Below are positions 1-8,511 of a stretch of DNA of 64,000 bases, one piece after another. Below the pieces are notes generated by a model. It had not been told where the DNA came from. It did no database searches and saw only the letters and a program-made list of their open reading frames with translations. Both the position numbers and the translations under genes were made by a program. The stretch is from Trichobilharzia regenti. Taxonomy: Eukaryota > Platyhelminthes > Trematoda > Strigeidida > Schistosomatidae. The DNA lies in NCBI GenBank assembly GCA_944472135.2, contig OX235270.1:70937168-71001167 (forward strand). The letters run 5' to 3'. How positions within the stretch are numbered: the stretch's first letter is position 1; every line of letters begins with the position of its first letter.

Positions 1-361
1 GGGGAGCGAGAGTGTAGACTACTGAGGCTCGCATACGTCACCGTTACTAGAACTGAGGCAGAATGAGTGACAAGCGATTGTAGTGGTGATTGGTAGTGAG
101 TAGATAAGAGGATGAGCGTAGAGTATCGTGAGGTGCTGCTATGGTCACGTTGCATTCTGCAAGAGTCATTCTAGCAAGTGGCGATTGTGTTGCAAGAGGA
201 TGCCTTTAACTGGAAGGCGCAGGTCGTCATTGATGTGTGAGATTATGCTGGGGGTATTCCTGTGGTGTGTTGGCTTTTCTGTTTGTTTTCCATTTCAGCT
301 CTGTCCGTGTGACCCAGGTTCTCGCAATGGCATCCAAGTCAACGTGTATTGGTCGTGATGG

Positions 362-385
362 AAAAAAGGGTTGGATCCCTTTTTT
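362..385 (+). promoter_or_regulatory. Palindrome and purine tract before the LTR
   Basis: AAAAAAGGG (362-370) and CCCTTTTTT (377-385) form a perfect 9-bp stem with a 6-nt loop, followed within 10 bp by a purine-rich GGGAG and the LTR start. The position is where an LTR element keeps its polypurine tract for plus-strand priming. It recurs before nearly every LTR of this family, for example near 3588, 32490, 36290, 44520, 56600, 57430 and 61670. The polypurine role is inferred from position. Confidence 0.6.
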
Positions 386-394
386 GCCAGGGAG

Positions 395-754
395 TGTCAA
401 TGGAGTTGAAGATTGAACGATCAATTCTTGGTTGTTTGCTCAAAATCAACTTCCCCAATTTTCGCGGAGGCATCAATACGACAGTCATCGTCTCATCAGT
501 CGCTGTTCAGAAAGAAGTCAGGAGAAAACCGTCAGAAGTAATCTTATGATTTATTATTGTAATATTTGTTTTCAGACCTTAGTTCACTTATTCCTTTTAT
601 ATGTTGGTGTAACAATAAAGAAATATCAAGCGGCAGATCGGTGTTTTGGTTATTTCGTCCGTTATAACTAAGCGTTTCTGAAATCTTCAAGGAACAGCGT
701 GGGCCCGAGCGTAGCAAGAGCTGGGCATTAACGGTTTACGAGACGTGGCTGACA
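395..754 (+). repeat. LTR 1 of array A
   Basis: 360-bp LTR beginning TGTCA and ending TGACA, a 5-bp terminal inversion. The ends are confirmed by target duplications around the nested copies at 53052-56954 and 58283-62049. A polyadenylation signal AATAAA lies at 614-619. The first 186 bp form the module that is duplicated in other copies of the family. The last third is GC-richer than the rest. Confidence 0.9.
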
Positions 755-899
755 GTTTCTGACGGTAGAAACAGATTCTGGCGGATTCAGACAGTTGGTG
801 AAAGTTTGGATAGTCACCGTTCATCTTTCCTGGTGCCGGTCAAGTCCTCTTTGAACAAGCAATATCTGGAACTATTTTGGAATTGGGTCAAGTTCAACA

Positions 900-2126
900 A
901 TGCCTGGGTCAAAGAAGGGACAGAGCGTCTTGGATGCAAACAGGAAAGTAAGTCATGGTGACTTGTCTGTTAATTGTAACGATGTGTCTGATGTTAAGCA
1001 TGACATGGTTGATGTTACTGTTTCGCCGTTCAGGGATGATAGGAACATCAAACTCCCTAAATTTGAACCACGGTGTTTCGATGAAAACCCGGCTGATTAT
1101 TTACAATTTGTAAAGGAGTTTGAGATCATGTTGAGTAGTTTTTTATTAACTGATGAATTGAAGTTAATGTATTTGATGAGGTATTGCACTGGAGATGCTT
1201 CAAGAGCTATACAGTGTTGTAAGTTTATGAAGCCAAAAGAGGGCTACGATGAGGCTATGAGCATATTACGTCAAAGGTTTGGAAGACCTTCGATGATTGC
1301 AGGGAAATTATTCGAGGCTGTTAAGGGTAATGGTGGTCAATTACAGGATGACTCCCAGGCACTCACTGAGTTTTTAGATAATTTGCTAATTTACAAGAAT
1401 GGAATGATTTCGATGAATCGAATGAGTGACCTCAACTCGAGTTTTATACTAGAAGTAATAGCAAGACGCCTACCTACTCGACTGCAAAGGAAGTGGGTGA
1501 AGATAAGCTCCCGTATGGAGGATGAGGGTATCGAGCCAAAATTTGATGATAACCTGAAACTAGTAAAAGATAGTGCCAATCAATCTATGAGCAAGTTTGC
1601 CAGTATATTGAATCTCACTCCTAGAATAGAGCAGTCTGAGTGCAAAACGCAATCATTGATGACGAGTAGGCCTCAGAGAGGTGGATATCGAGAAGGCTCC
1701 ATGATGTCTAGTAATGCATATAGACCTAGTGAGTGTAACAGGTTTCGTAGTACATCCTCAACAGATAAGTTGCAAGATGCAAGACAAACACGGTTGTGTT
1801 TTACACGTTTGCAAGAGGTGCATACAAAGGTGAACTGTGAACCAGTGAGCAAGTTCAGTGATAAGCTATATGTAAACTCCAGGCCTGACTCCGAATTGTG
1901 TGACGATAACGGTTTGGTCAAGAAGTCTGTAGTTGCAACTGGTAAGCCATTGTTGAATAGAGTATCACAGAATAGAGTTGCTGCTTCAGAGTGCAGTTCT
2001 GACTCCACAAGTTTACAAGGTATTACTATTCAGAGTGAAGATATAGAACCTTTTAGGATTTGTGAGGAGGAACCAAAATTGTCTACTTCAGTTATTAAAG
2101 ATTTTGATAATGATGAGGTCTACTAG
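900..2126 (+). CDS. ORF1: gag-like protein of BEL/Pao type (copy A1)
   Basis: 408 aa, opening MPGSKKGQS. Residues about 50-205 fit the DUF1759 region of BEL/Pao Gag proteins: a LPKFEP start at 51-57, a central Y-L-x-G-x-A-like block at 91-105 (YLMRYCTGDASRA) and an LRQRFGRP block at 123-130. The Gag role (particle assembly and RNA binding) is known for the family and inferred here. No zinc knuckle is visible; the C-terminal half is serine-rich and low-complexity. The frame ends at TAG (2124-2126) and the same frame continues as ORF2. Differs from copy A2 at one residue (S9 versus N9). Confidence 0.8.
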   Translation: MPGSKKGQSVLDANRKVSHGDLSVNCNDVSDVKHDMVDVTVSPFRDDRNIKLPKFEPRCFDENPADYLQFVKEFEIMLSSFLLTDELKLMYLMRYCTGDASRAIQCCKFMKPKEGYDEAMSILRQRFGRPSMIAGKLFEAVKGNGGQLQDDSQALTEFLDNLLIYKNGMISMNRMSDLNSSFILEVIARRLPTRLQRKWVKISSRMEDEGIEPKFDDNLKLVKDSANQSMSKFASILNLTPRIEQSECKTQSLMTSRPQRGGYREGSMMSSNAYRPSECNRFRSTSSTDKLQDARQTRLCFTRLQEVHTKVNCEPVSKFSDKLYVNSRPDSELCDDNGLVKKSVVATGKPLLNRVSQNRVAASECSSDSTSLQGITIQSEDIEPFRICEEEPKLSTSVIKDFDNDEVY

Positions 2127-2866
2127 ATAGATGATGGTAAATTGAATATTTGTGATAGTGATCATGATAGTGCAGATTTGTCTTTGGTTGATCATGATGA
2201 ATGGAGGGAATGCCTACTACCGCTAAGTTAAATAAAGGTTCTGTAGAACTTGAACGTGAAGTAGAAATAAATGCAGGTGCAGTTGCAGAAGGCATGCATA
2301 CATGTCAGACCGTCAGTGTGAGTGATCAGCATGCAGCCCACCTATCATCAGATGCTAGTGCTAAACCTGAGCTGATAGTAAAAGACAGCAGTGGTGGTGG
2401 TCTTGGAGGTAGGCAAATTTCTGAAAGCCGAGCAACAACAGCTTTTGATCCACCGCTAACTTCATCAACTGGTATCAATCAGCCGTCGTTGGTGTTTTCA
2501 TCCACAATGAAAAAGACGCCCCTCAACTCAACTATCTTGTGCAATGACTATGCTAGTATCAGTTCGTTTGAAAGGACGAATATCAATGGTCAGTTTAGTG
2601 AGGATAAGCCAAGTGTAAACGAGAGAGTAATTGTTAAATTGACTTGCATGAATAAAGGCATTTCTAGTTTCAAGTTACTAATTGAATGCTATTATCTTTG
2701 GTGTAAATTACTCTGTGCCTACGCTTGGTTGACCAGATAGGTCGTGTGTTTGTTAGTCATCTATATTCTACGATACAATGACATGAGCGTGTTACCGTTC
2801 AGATTTGAGGATATAGCTCATAGAAGGAAGTTAGCAAATGAACTCTGCGATGATTTTCCAACCTAG
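2127..2866 (+). pseudogene. ORF2 region of copy A1 (pre-integrase-like), frameshifted
   Basis: Corresponds to ORF2 of the next unit but has lost one A in a short A run near 2200, which breaks the frame inherited from ORF1; an open stretch resumes at 2201-2740. The C-terminal end carries the YYLWCKLLCAYAWLTR block, which matches the segment before integrase in BEL/Pao Pol (compare KLLKAVAWLTR in the relic at 37444-38244). A TAG follows; the frame beyond it still reads as pre-integrase-like up to about 2866. In two other copies this TAG is a tyrosine codon. Confidence 0.65.
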
Positions 2867-3381
2867 GGCGTCAACCTGAGAAAGGTTGTAGGCGTACTGC
2901 TGTAAGTCCTACAATTCTTCAAAGGAATTCCATCAAGACATGATCGGCGAGGTTGTTTGTACTGTTTGTATATACGTGTGGTGTGTCCTGTCAATTGGTG
3001 GTGTTTCGGATTCATTGTGTTTACTCGTTGTTTTCGTACCTTGTTGTTATTGCATAATTTTGTTAAAATTTTCGTCGTGATTACCTCTGAAGTTGTTTCG
3101 AGTCTTCTACATCCGTGAATGAATTGGTTGATGTTCAAGAGAGCAGATGGGTCGTATACGCCGGGGAGGCTATTGGTGAGAATGAAATGCATACGGAGAA
3201 AATTGTTAGCTGCGGTCCCGCACGCCGGGGAGCGAGAGTGTAGACTACTGAGGCTCGCATACGTCACCGTTACTAGAACTGAGGCAGAATGAGTGACAAG
3301 CGATTGTAGTGGTGATTGGTAGTGAGTAGATAAGAGGATGAGCGTAGAGTATCGTGAGGTGCTGCTATGGTCACGTTGCAT
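2863..3381 (-). other. Antisense open frame in the element 3' region
   Basis: Open for 172 codons on the strand opposite the element. Equivalent antisense frames are open in most other copies: 6090-6608 (172 codons), 31734-32285 and 35532-36083 (183), 44747-45298 (183, plus strand because that copy is inverted), 57659-58183 (174), and a shorter one at 29477-29923. It is broken at 55859-56387 and 61026-61331. No domain recognised. Persistence may simply reflect how young the copies are. Confidence 0.25.
2886..2914 (+). repeat. Hairpin motif of the 193-bp repeat (single copy)
   Basis: TTGTAGG (2886-2892) pairs with CCTACAA (2908-2914), with a further ACT/AGT pair inside. This is the signature of a 193-bp module present once in array A units, twice in the copy at 58283-62049 and three times in copies such as the one at 35188-35630. 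Confidence 0.7.
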
Positions 3382-3620
3382 TCTGCAAGAGTCATTCTAG
3401 CAAGTGGCGATTGTGTTGCAAGAGGATGCCTTTAACTGGAAGGCGCAGGTCGTCATTGATGTGTGAGATTATGCTGGGGGTATTCCTGTGGTGTGTTGGC
3501 TTTTCTGTTTGTTTTCCATTTCAGCTCTGTCCGTGTGACCCAGGTTCTCGCAATGGCATCCAAGTCAACGTGTATTGGTCGTGATGGAAAAAAGGGTTGG
3601 ATCCCTTTTTTGCCAGGGAG

Positions 3621-3980
3621 TGTCAATGTAGTTGAAGATTGAACGATCAATTCTTGGTTGTTTGCTCAAAATCAACTTCCCCAATTTTCGCGGAGGCATC
3701 AATACGACAGTCATCGTCTCATCAGTCGCTGTTCAGAAAGAAGTCAGGAGAAAACCGTCAGAAGTAATCTTATGATTTATTATTGTAATATTTGTTTTCA
3801 GACCTTAGTTCACTTATTCCTTTTATATGTTGGTGTAACAATAAAGAAATATCAAGCGGCAGATCGGTGTTTTGGTTATTTCGTCCGTTATAACTAAGCG
3901 TTTCTGAAATCTTCAAGGAACAGCGTGGGCCCGAGCGTAGCAAGAGCTGGGCATTAACGGTTTACGAGACGTGGCTGACA
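3621..3980 (+). repeat. LTR 2 of array A (shared by adjacent units)
   Basis: 360 bp, TGTCA to TGACA, nearly identical to LTR 1. It serves as 3' LTR of one unit and 5' LTR of the next, which is the mark of a head-to-tail array rather than separate insertions. AATAAA lies at about 3840. Confidence 0.9.
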
Positions 3981-4125
3981 GTTTCTGACGGTAGAAACAG
4001 ATTCTGGCGGATTCAGACAGTTGGTGAAAGTTTGGATAGTCACCGTTCATCTTTCCTGGTGCCGGTCAAGTCCTCTTTGAACAAGCAATATCTGGAACTA
4101 TTTTGGAATTGGGTCAAGTTCAACA

Positions 4126-5352
4126 ATGCCTGGGTCAAAGAAGGGACAGAACGTCTTGGATGCAAACAGGAAAGTAAGTCATGGTGACTTGTCTGTTAAT
4201 TGTAACGATGTGTCTGATGTTAAGCATGACATGGTTGATGTTACTGTTTCGCCGTTCAGGGATGATAGGAACATCAAACTCCCTAAATTTGAACCACGGT
4301 GTTTCGATGAAAACCCGGCTGATTATTTACAATTTGTAAAGGAGTTTGAGATCATGTTGAGTAGTTTTTTATTAACTGATGAATTGAAGTTAATGTATTT
4401 GATGAGGTATTGCACTGGAGATGCTTCAAGAGCTATACAGTGTTGTAAGTTTATGAAGCCAAAAGAGGGCTACGATGAGGCTATGAGCATATTACGTCAA
4501 AGGTTTGGAAGACCTTCGATGATTGCAGGGAAATTATTCGAGGCTGTTAAGGGTAATGGTGGTCAATTACAGGATGACTCCCAGGCACTCACTGAGTTTT
4601 TAGATAATTTGCTAATTTACAAGAATGGAATGATTTCGATGAATCGAATGAGTGACCTCAACTCGAGTTTTATACTAGAAGTAATAGCAAGACGCCTACC
4701 TACTCGACTGCAAAGGAAGTGGGTGAAGATAAGCTCCCGTATGGAGGATGAGGGTATCGAGCCAAAATTTGATGATAACCTGAAACTAGTAAAAGATAGT
4801 GCCAATCAATCTATGAGCAAGTTTGCCAGTATATTGAATCTCACTCCTAGAATAGAGCAGTCTGAGTGCAAAACGCAATCATTGATGACGAGTAGGCCTC
4901 AGAGAGGTGGATATCGAGAAGGCTCCATGATGTCTAGTAATGCATATAGACCTAGTGAGTGTAACAGGTTTCGTAGTACATCCTCAACAGATAAGTTGCA
5001 AGATGCAAGACAAACACGGTTGTGTTTTACACGTTTGCAAGAGGTGCATACAAAGGTGAACTGTGAACCAGTGAGCAAGTTCAGTGATAAGCTATATGTA
5101 AACTCCAGGCCTGACTCCGAATTGTGTGACGATAACGGTTTGGTCAAGAAGTCTGTAGTTGCAACTGGTAAGCCATTGTTGAATAGAGTATCACAGAATA
5201 GAGTTGCTGCTTCAGAGTGCAGTTCTGACTCCACAAGTTTACAAGGTATTACTATTCAGAGTGAAGATATAGAACCTTTTAGGATTTGTGAGGAGGAACC
5301 AAAATTGTCTACTTCAGTTATTAAAGATTTTGATAATGATGAGGTCTACTAG
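4126..5352 (+). CDS. ORF1: gag-like protein of BEL/Pao type (copy A2)
   Basis: 408 aa, same domain layout as copy A1 with N instead of S at residue 9. Fully open. The stop is TAG at 5350-5352, and the next codons continue in the same frame into ORF2. Copies at 53528 and 58784 lack this stop and read ...DELDGKLN... where this copy reads ...DEVY-stop-IDDGKLN.... Either readthrough links the two parts or the stop marks decay of this subfamily. Confidence 0.8.
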   Translation: MPGSKKGQNVLDANRKVSHGDLSVNCNDVSDVKHDMVDVTVSPFRDDRNIKLPKFEPRCFDENPADYLQFVKEFEIMLSSFLLTDELKLMYLMRYCTGDASRAIQCCKFMKPKEGYDEAMSILRQRFGRPSMIAGKLFEAVKGNGGQLQDDSQALTEFLDNLLIYKNGMISMNRMSDLNSSFILEVIARRLPTRLQRKWVKISSRMEDEGIEPKFDDNLKLVKDSANQSMSKFASILNLTPRIEQSECKTQSLMTSRPQRGGYREGSMMSSNAYRPSECNRFRSTSSTDKLQDARQTRLCFTRLQEVHTKVNCEPVSKFSDKLYVNSRPDSELCDDNGLVKKSVVATGKPLLNRVSQNRVAASECSSDSTSLQGITIQSEDIEPFRICEEEPKLSTSVIKDFDNDEVY

Positions 5353-5967
5353 ATAGATGATGGTAAATTGAATATTTGTGATAGTGATCATGATAGTGCA
5401 GATTTGTCTTTGGTTGATCATGATGAAATGGAGGGAATGCCTACTACCGCTAAGTTAAATAAAGGTTCTGTAGAACTTGAACGTGAAGTAGAAATAAATG
5501 CAGGTGCAGTTGCAGAAGGCATGCATACTTGTCAGACCGTCAGTGTGAGTGATCAGCATGTAGCCCACCTATCATCAGATGCTAGTGCTAAACCTGAGCT
5601 GATAGTAAAAGACAGCAGTGGTGGTGGTCTTGGAGGTAGGCAAATTTCTGAAAGCCGAGCAACAACAGCTTTTGATCCACCGCTAACTTCATCAACTGGT
5701 ATCAATCAGCCGTCGTTGGTGTTTTCATCCACAATGAAAAAGACGCCCCTCAACTCAACTATCTTGTGCAATGACTATGCTAGTATCAGTTCGTTTGAAA
5801 GGACGAATATCAATGGTCAGTTTAGTGAGGATAAGCCAAGTGTAAACGAGAGAGTAATTGTTAAATTGACTTGCATGAATAAAGGCATTTCTAGTTTCAA
5901 GTTACTAATTGAATGCTATTATCTTTGGTGTAAATTACTCTGTGCCTACGCTTGGTTGACCAGATAG
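5353..5967 (+). CDS. ORF2: pre-integrase-like extension of ORF1 (copy A2)
   Basis: Open in the ORF1 frame directly after the TAG at 5350-5352. The first ATG is at 5428, 25 codons in, so independent initiation would lose the start of the conserved region. The N-terminal part is acidic and low-complexity (a run rich in D, H and S, then a GGGLGG patch). The C-terminal 40 residues match the BEL/Pao pre-integrase segment (SSFKLLIECYYLWCKLL). It ends at a TAG that is a tyrosine codon in the copies at 55153 and 59938. RT and RNase H coding, normally upstream of this segment, are missing. Confidence 0.6.
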   Translation: MDDGKLNICDSDHDSADLSLVDHDEMEGMPTTAKLNKGSVELEREVEINAGAVAEGMHTCQTVSVSDQHVAHLSSDASAKPELIVKDSSGGGLGGRQISESRATTAFDPPLTSSTGINQPSLVFSSTMKKTPLNSTILCNDYASISSFERTNINGQFSEDKPSVNERVIVKLTCMNKGISSFKLLIECYYLWCKLLCAYAWLTR

Positions 5968-6848
5968 GTCGTGTGTTTGTTAGTCATCTATATTCTACGA
6001 TACAATGACATGAGCGTGTTACCGTTCAGATTTGAGGATATAGCTCATAGAAGGAAGTTAGCAAATGAACTCTGCGATGATTTTCCAACCTAGGGCGTCA
6101 ACCTGAGAAAGGTTGTAGGCGTACTGCTGTAAGTCCTACAATTCTTCAAAGGAATTCCATCAAGACATGATCGGCGAGGTTGTTTGTACTGTTTGTATAT
6201 ACGTGTGGTGTGTCCTGTCAATTGGTGGTGTTTCGGATTCATTGTGTTTACTCGTTGTTTTCGTACCTTGTTGTTATTGCATAATTTTGTTAAAATTTTC
6301 GTCGTGATTACCTCTGAAGTTGTTTCGAGTCTTCTACATCCGTGAATGAATTGGTTGATGTTCAAGAGAGCAGATGGGTCGTATACGCCGGGGAGGCTAT
6401 TGGTGAGAATGAAATGCATACGGAGAAAATTGTTAGCTGCGGTCCCGCACGCCGGGGAGCGAGAGTGTAGACTACTGAGGCTCGCATACGTCACCGTTAC
6501 TAGAACTGAGGCAGAATGAGTGACAAGCGATTGTAGTGGTGATTGGTAGTGAGTAGATAAGAGGATGAGCGTAGAGTATCGTGAGGTGCTGCTATGGTCA
6601 CGTTGCATTCTGCAAGAGTCATTCTAGCAAGTGGCGATTGTGTTGCAAGAGGATGCCTTTAACTGGAAGGCGCAGGTCGTCATTGATGTGTGAGATTATG
6701 CTGGGGGTATTCCTGTGGTGTGTTGGCTTTTCTGTTTGTTTTCCATTTCAGCTCTGTCCGTGTGACCCAGGTTCTCGCAATGGCATCCAAGTCAACGTGT
6801 ATTGGTCGTGATGGAAAAAAGGGGTTGGATCCCATTTTTGCCACGGAG

Positions 6849-7208
6849 TGTCAATGGAGTTGAAGATTGAACGATCAATTCTTGGTTGTTTGCTCAAAAT
6901 CAACTTCCCCAATTTTCGCGGAGGCATCAATACGACAGTCATCGTCTCATCAGTCGCTGTTCAGAAAGAAGTCAGGAGAAAACCGTCAGAAGTAATCTTA
7001 TGATTTATTATTGTAATATTTGTTTTCAGACCTCAGTTCACTTATTCCTTTTATATGTTGGTGTAACAATAAAGAAATATCAAGCGGCAGATCGGTGTTT
7101 TGGTTATTTCGTCCGTTATAACTAAGCGTTTCTGAAATCTTCAAGGAACAGCGTGGGCCCGAGCGTAGCAAGAGCTGGGCATTAACGTTTTATGAGACGT
7201 GAGTGACA
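6849..7208 (+). repeat. LTR 3, right end of array A
   Basis: 360 bp ending GTGAGTGACA rather than GTGGCTGACA. It is followed directly by a CR1-like LINE fragment, so it is the outer right boundary of the array. The left boundary, and so the target duplication, lies outside the window. Confidence 0.88.
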
Positions 7209-7599
7209 CATGGACTTATCCAATCTCATGATTTTTGTATTTTTGATGGCACCATGATAGAGAGTAATTCAAGTGTTTTTTATCTTGGCATTAGTTTCTC
7301 TTCAAACGTTTGCTGGTCGTCTCATATTCTTAAAGTTTCTAAAAAAGCTTTCCGTCTGACTTACTATATAAAGAAGTTGAGGCACTCAGGTAGAACCCAA
7401 TCTCTTCTCATACAATTTATTAATTCATGTGTTTTGCCAACCATTCTTTATTGTTCTCCATTATTCCTCCCTGGGCTACTCAAGAAAGACCATATAATAC
7501 TACGAAGAACATTGGAGGCTGTAAGTAGGGTCAGTGATATCCCTTTGACTCAACTAAATGACACTGCTGTCAATAGGCATATGAATTCTTGTAAACACT
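7209..7599 (+). pseudogene. CR1-like LINE reverse transcriptase, C-terminal fragment
   Basis: One open frame encodes the end of a non-LTR RT: a YLGISFSSN block, then CVLPTILYCSPLFLPGLLKKD, then a VSRVSDIPL block and a HMNSC block. This order is typical of CR1-type elements, and the same blocks recur in the minus-strand fragment at 24837-25600. Array A cuts it on the left, and the Gypsy LTR cuts it on the right at 7600, immediately after the HMNSCKHL block. It is therefore older than both insertions. The open frame runs on to 7625, but its last residues come from the Gypsy LTR. Confidence 0.75.
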
Positions 7600-8059
7600 T
7601 GTGGTGGACCTTTTCACTCTGTTAGCTTAGTTACCCAAATTCAAGTAGAAAATAAAATACCAAATGAGTTTAGTTACGGGAAGAATGTATTAAAGTTTGA
7701 TTACTTGAGTTTACAAAGGTCCACAGTCCACAATAAACGTAATAGACTCCAGGTGCTGCGGAAAGACTGCTCCAGTAGTAATTCTCCAATGTTAACGTTG
7801 CCGGAGGTCGACCAAAGTACGTAGGAAGAAACTACGGTGCTCCTGCAAAAATCAGAGATAGAAAGCAGGTGATTAGGATTGATCGACGGCAGTTGAGATG
7901 GTGGAGAAGACGGAGAGTCGAAGGCACAGCTGTATATTTATTCAAAACCCGAGGTAAAGTCAAAGTACAGAGTTTCTGGTTAAAACAAAGTGGTGTACAA
8001 TATGTTCATTATTTACATAGTAGTAAAATTTGGATAAGTTGATTTTTGAGGACTCCACA
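7600..8059 (-). repeat. 3' LTR of the Gypsy element
   Basis: About 460 bp. Read on the minus strand it starts TGTGGAGTCC just after the polypurine tract and ends GGTCCACCACA at 7600, giving TGTGG...CCACA ends. A polyadenylation signal AATAAA (minus strand) lies at 7937-7942. The outer end is set by where the CR1 coding match stops. No second copy is present to verify the ends. Confidence 0.65.
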
Positions 8060-8062
8060 GGG

Positions 8063-8074
8063 CTCCCCCTCTTA
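8063..8074 (-). promoter_or_regulatory. Polypurine tract of the Gypsy element
   Basis: Minus strand AAGAGGGGGAGC, lying 3 bp upstream of the TGTGG LTR start. This is the expected plus-strand primer site. Confidence 0.65.
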
Positions 8075-8511
8075 GAGGTCCGGAGGACCATCAGTACTGT
8101 CCTCGTGGACGATTACATGAATATAAGCAACATAAATAAGGGATAATGTCAACAATATGGATAACAAAAAATAACAACAATAAGGATACAAAGTTAGATC
8201 AGGATGTATGGAATGCATCCGTGTCGTATAAAGTTTAGCACATACAAGCACATACAGGAATTTAAAAAAAAATCAAAACTTGTTATAATTTTAAATAAAA
8301 ATTTATGTACATAATAAACCATGACATGTTTGTTAACATTTGTGAAATTCATATATAAATAGATATACACATATACTTGGTGAATGCGTGTGCTTGCAGT
8401 ACAGTTGACGAACAGCAAATAATAATACTAATAAATATTAATGGTTATAATGAAGTGAATGTTAACAACAATAGTAATGAGAAGTATGTCTAAATGAGGT
8501 TAACGTTTATG

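Larger units (their letters stand above)
1..7208 (+). mobile_element. Tandem array of a non-autonomous BEL/Pao-derived LTR retrotransposon (array A)
   Basis: Head-to-tail array reading LTR-interior-LTR-interior-LTR, entered in the 3' part of an interior at base 1. Successive LTRs start at 395, 3621 and 6849, so the units are 3226 and 3228 bp; the size difference is explained by one extra A near 5427 and one extra G in the palindrome before the third LTR. The two complete interiors differ at only a handful of positions. Each interior has a leader of about 145 bp, ORF1 (gag-like), ORF2 (pre-integrase-like), one copy of a 193-bp repeat motif and a 3' region ending in a palindrome next to the LTR. 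No protease, RT, RNase H or integrase is present. I saw no convincing primer binding site; the leader opens with a small GTTTCT/AGAAAC hairpin. The array ends at 7208 against a CR1 LINE fragment. Confidence 0.9.

Noticed and set aside
128..358. 76-codon open frame in the element 3' region, identical in many copies (also 3354, 6581, 32258, 36056 and inverted at 29274, 44544, 57456)
   Set aside because: No domain, and its sequence identity is explained by the young age of the element copies. The antisense frame over the same bases is longer.
7604..7726. Small MITE-like unit with inverted ends GTGGACCTTT/AAAGGTCCAC
   Set aside because: It lies wholly inside the Gypsy 3' LTR, so the inverted match is better treated as part of the LTR.
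8194..8418. 74-codon minus-strand frame downstream of Gypsy pol
   Set aside because: AT-rich, no domain, lies in the 3' untranslated stretch before the polypurine tract.
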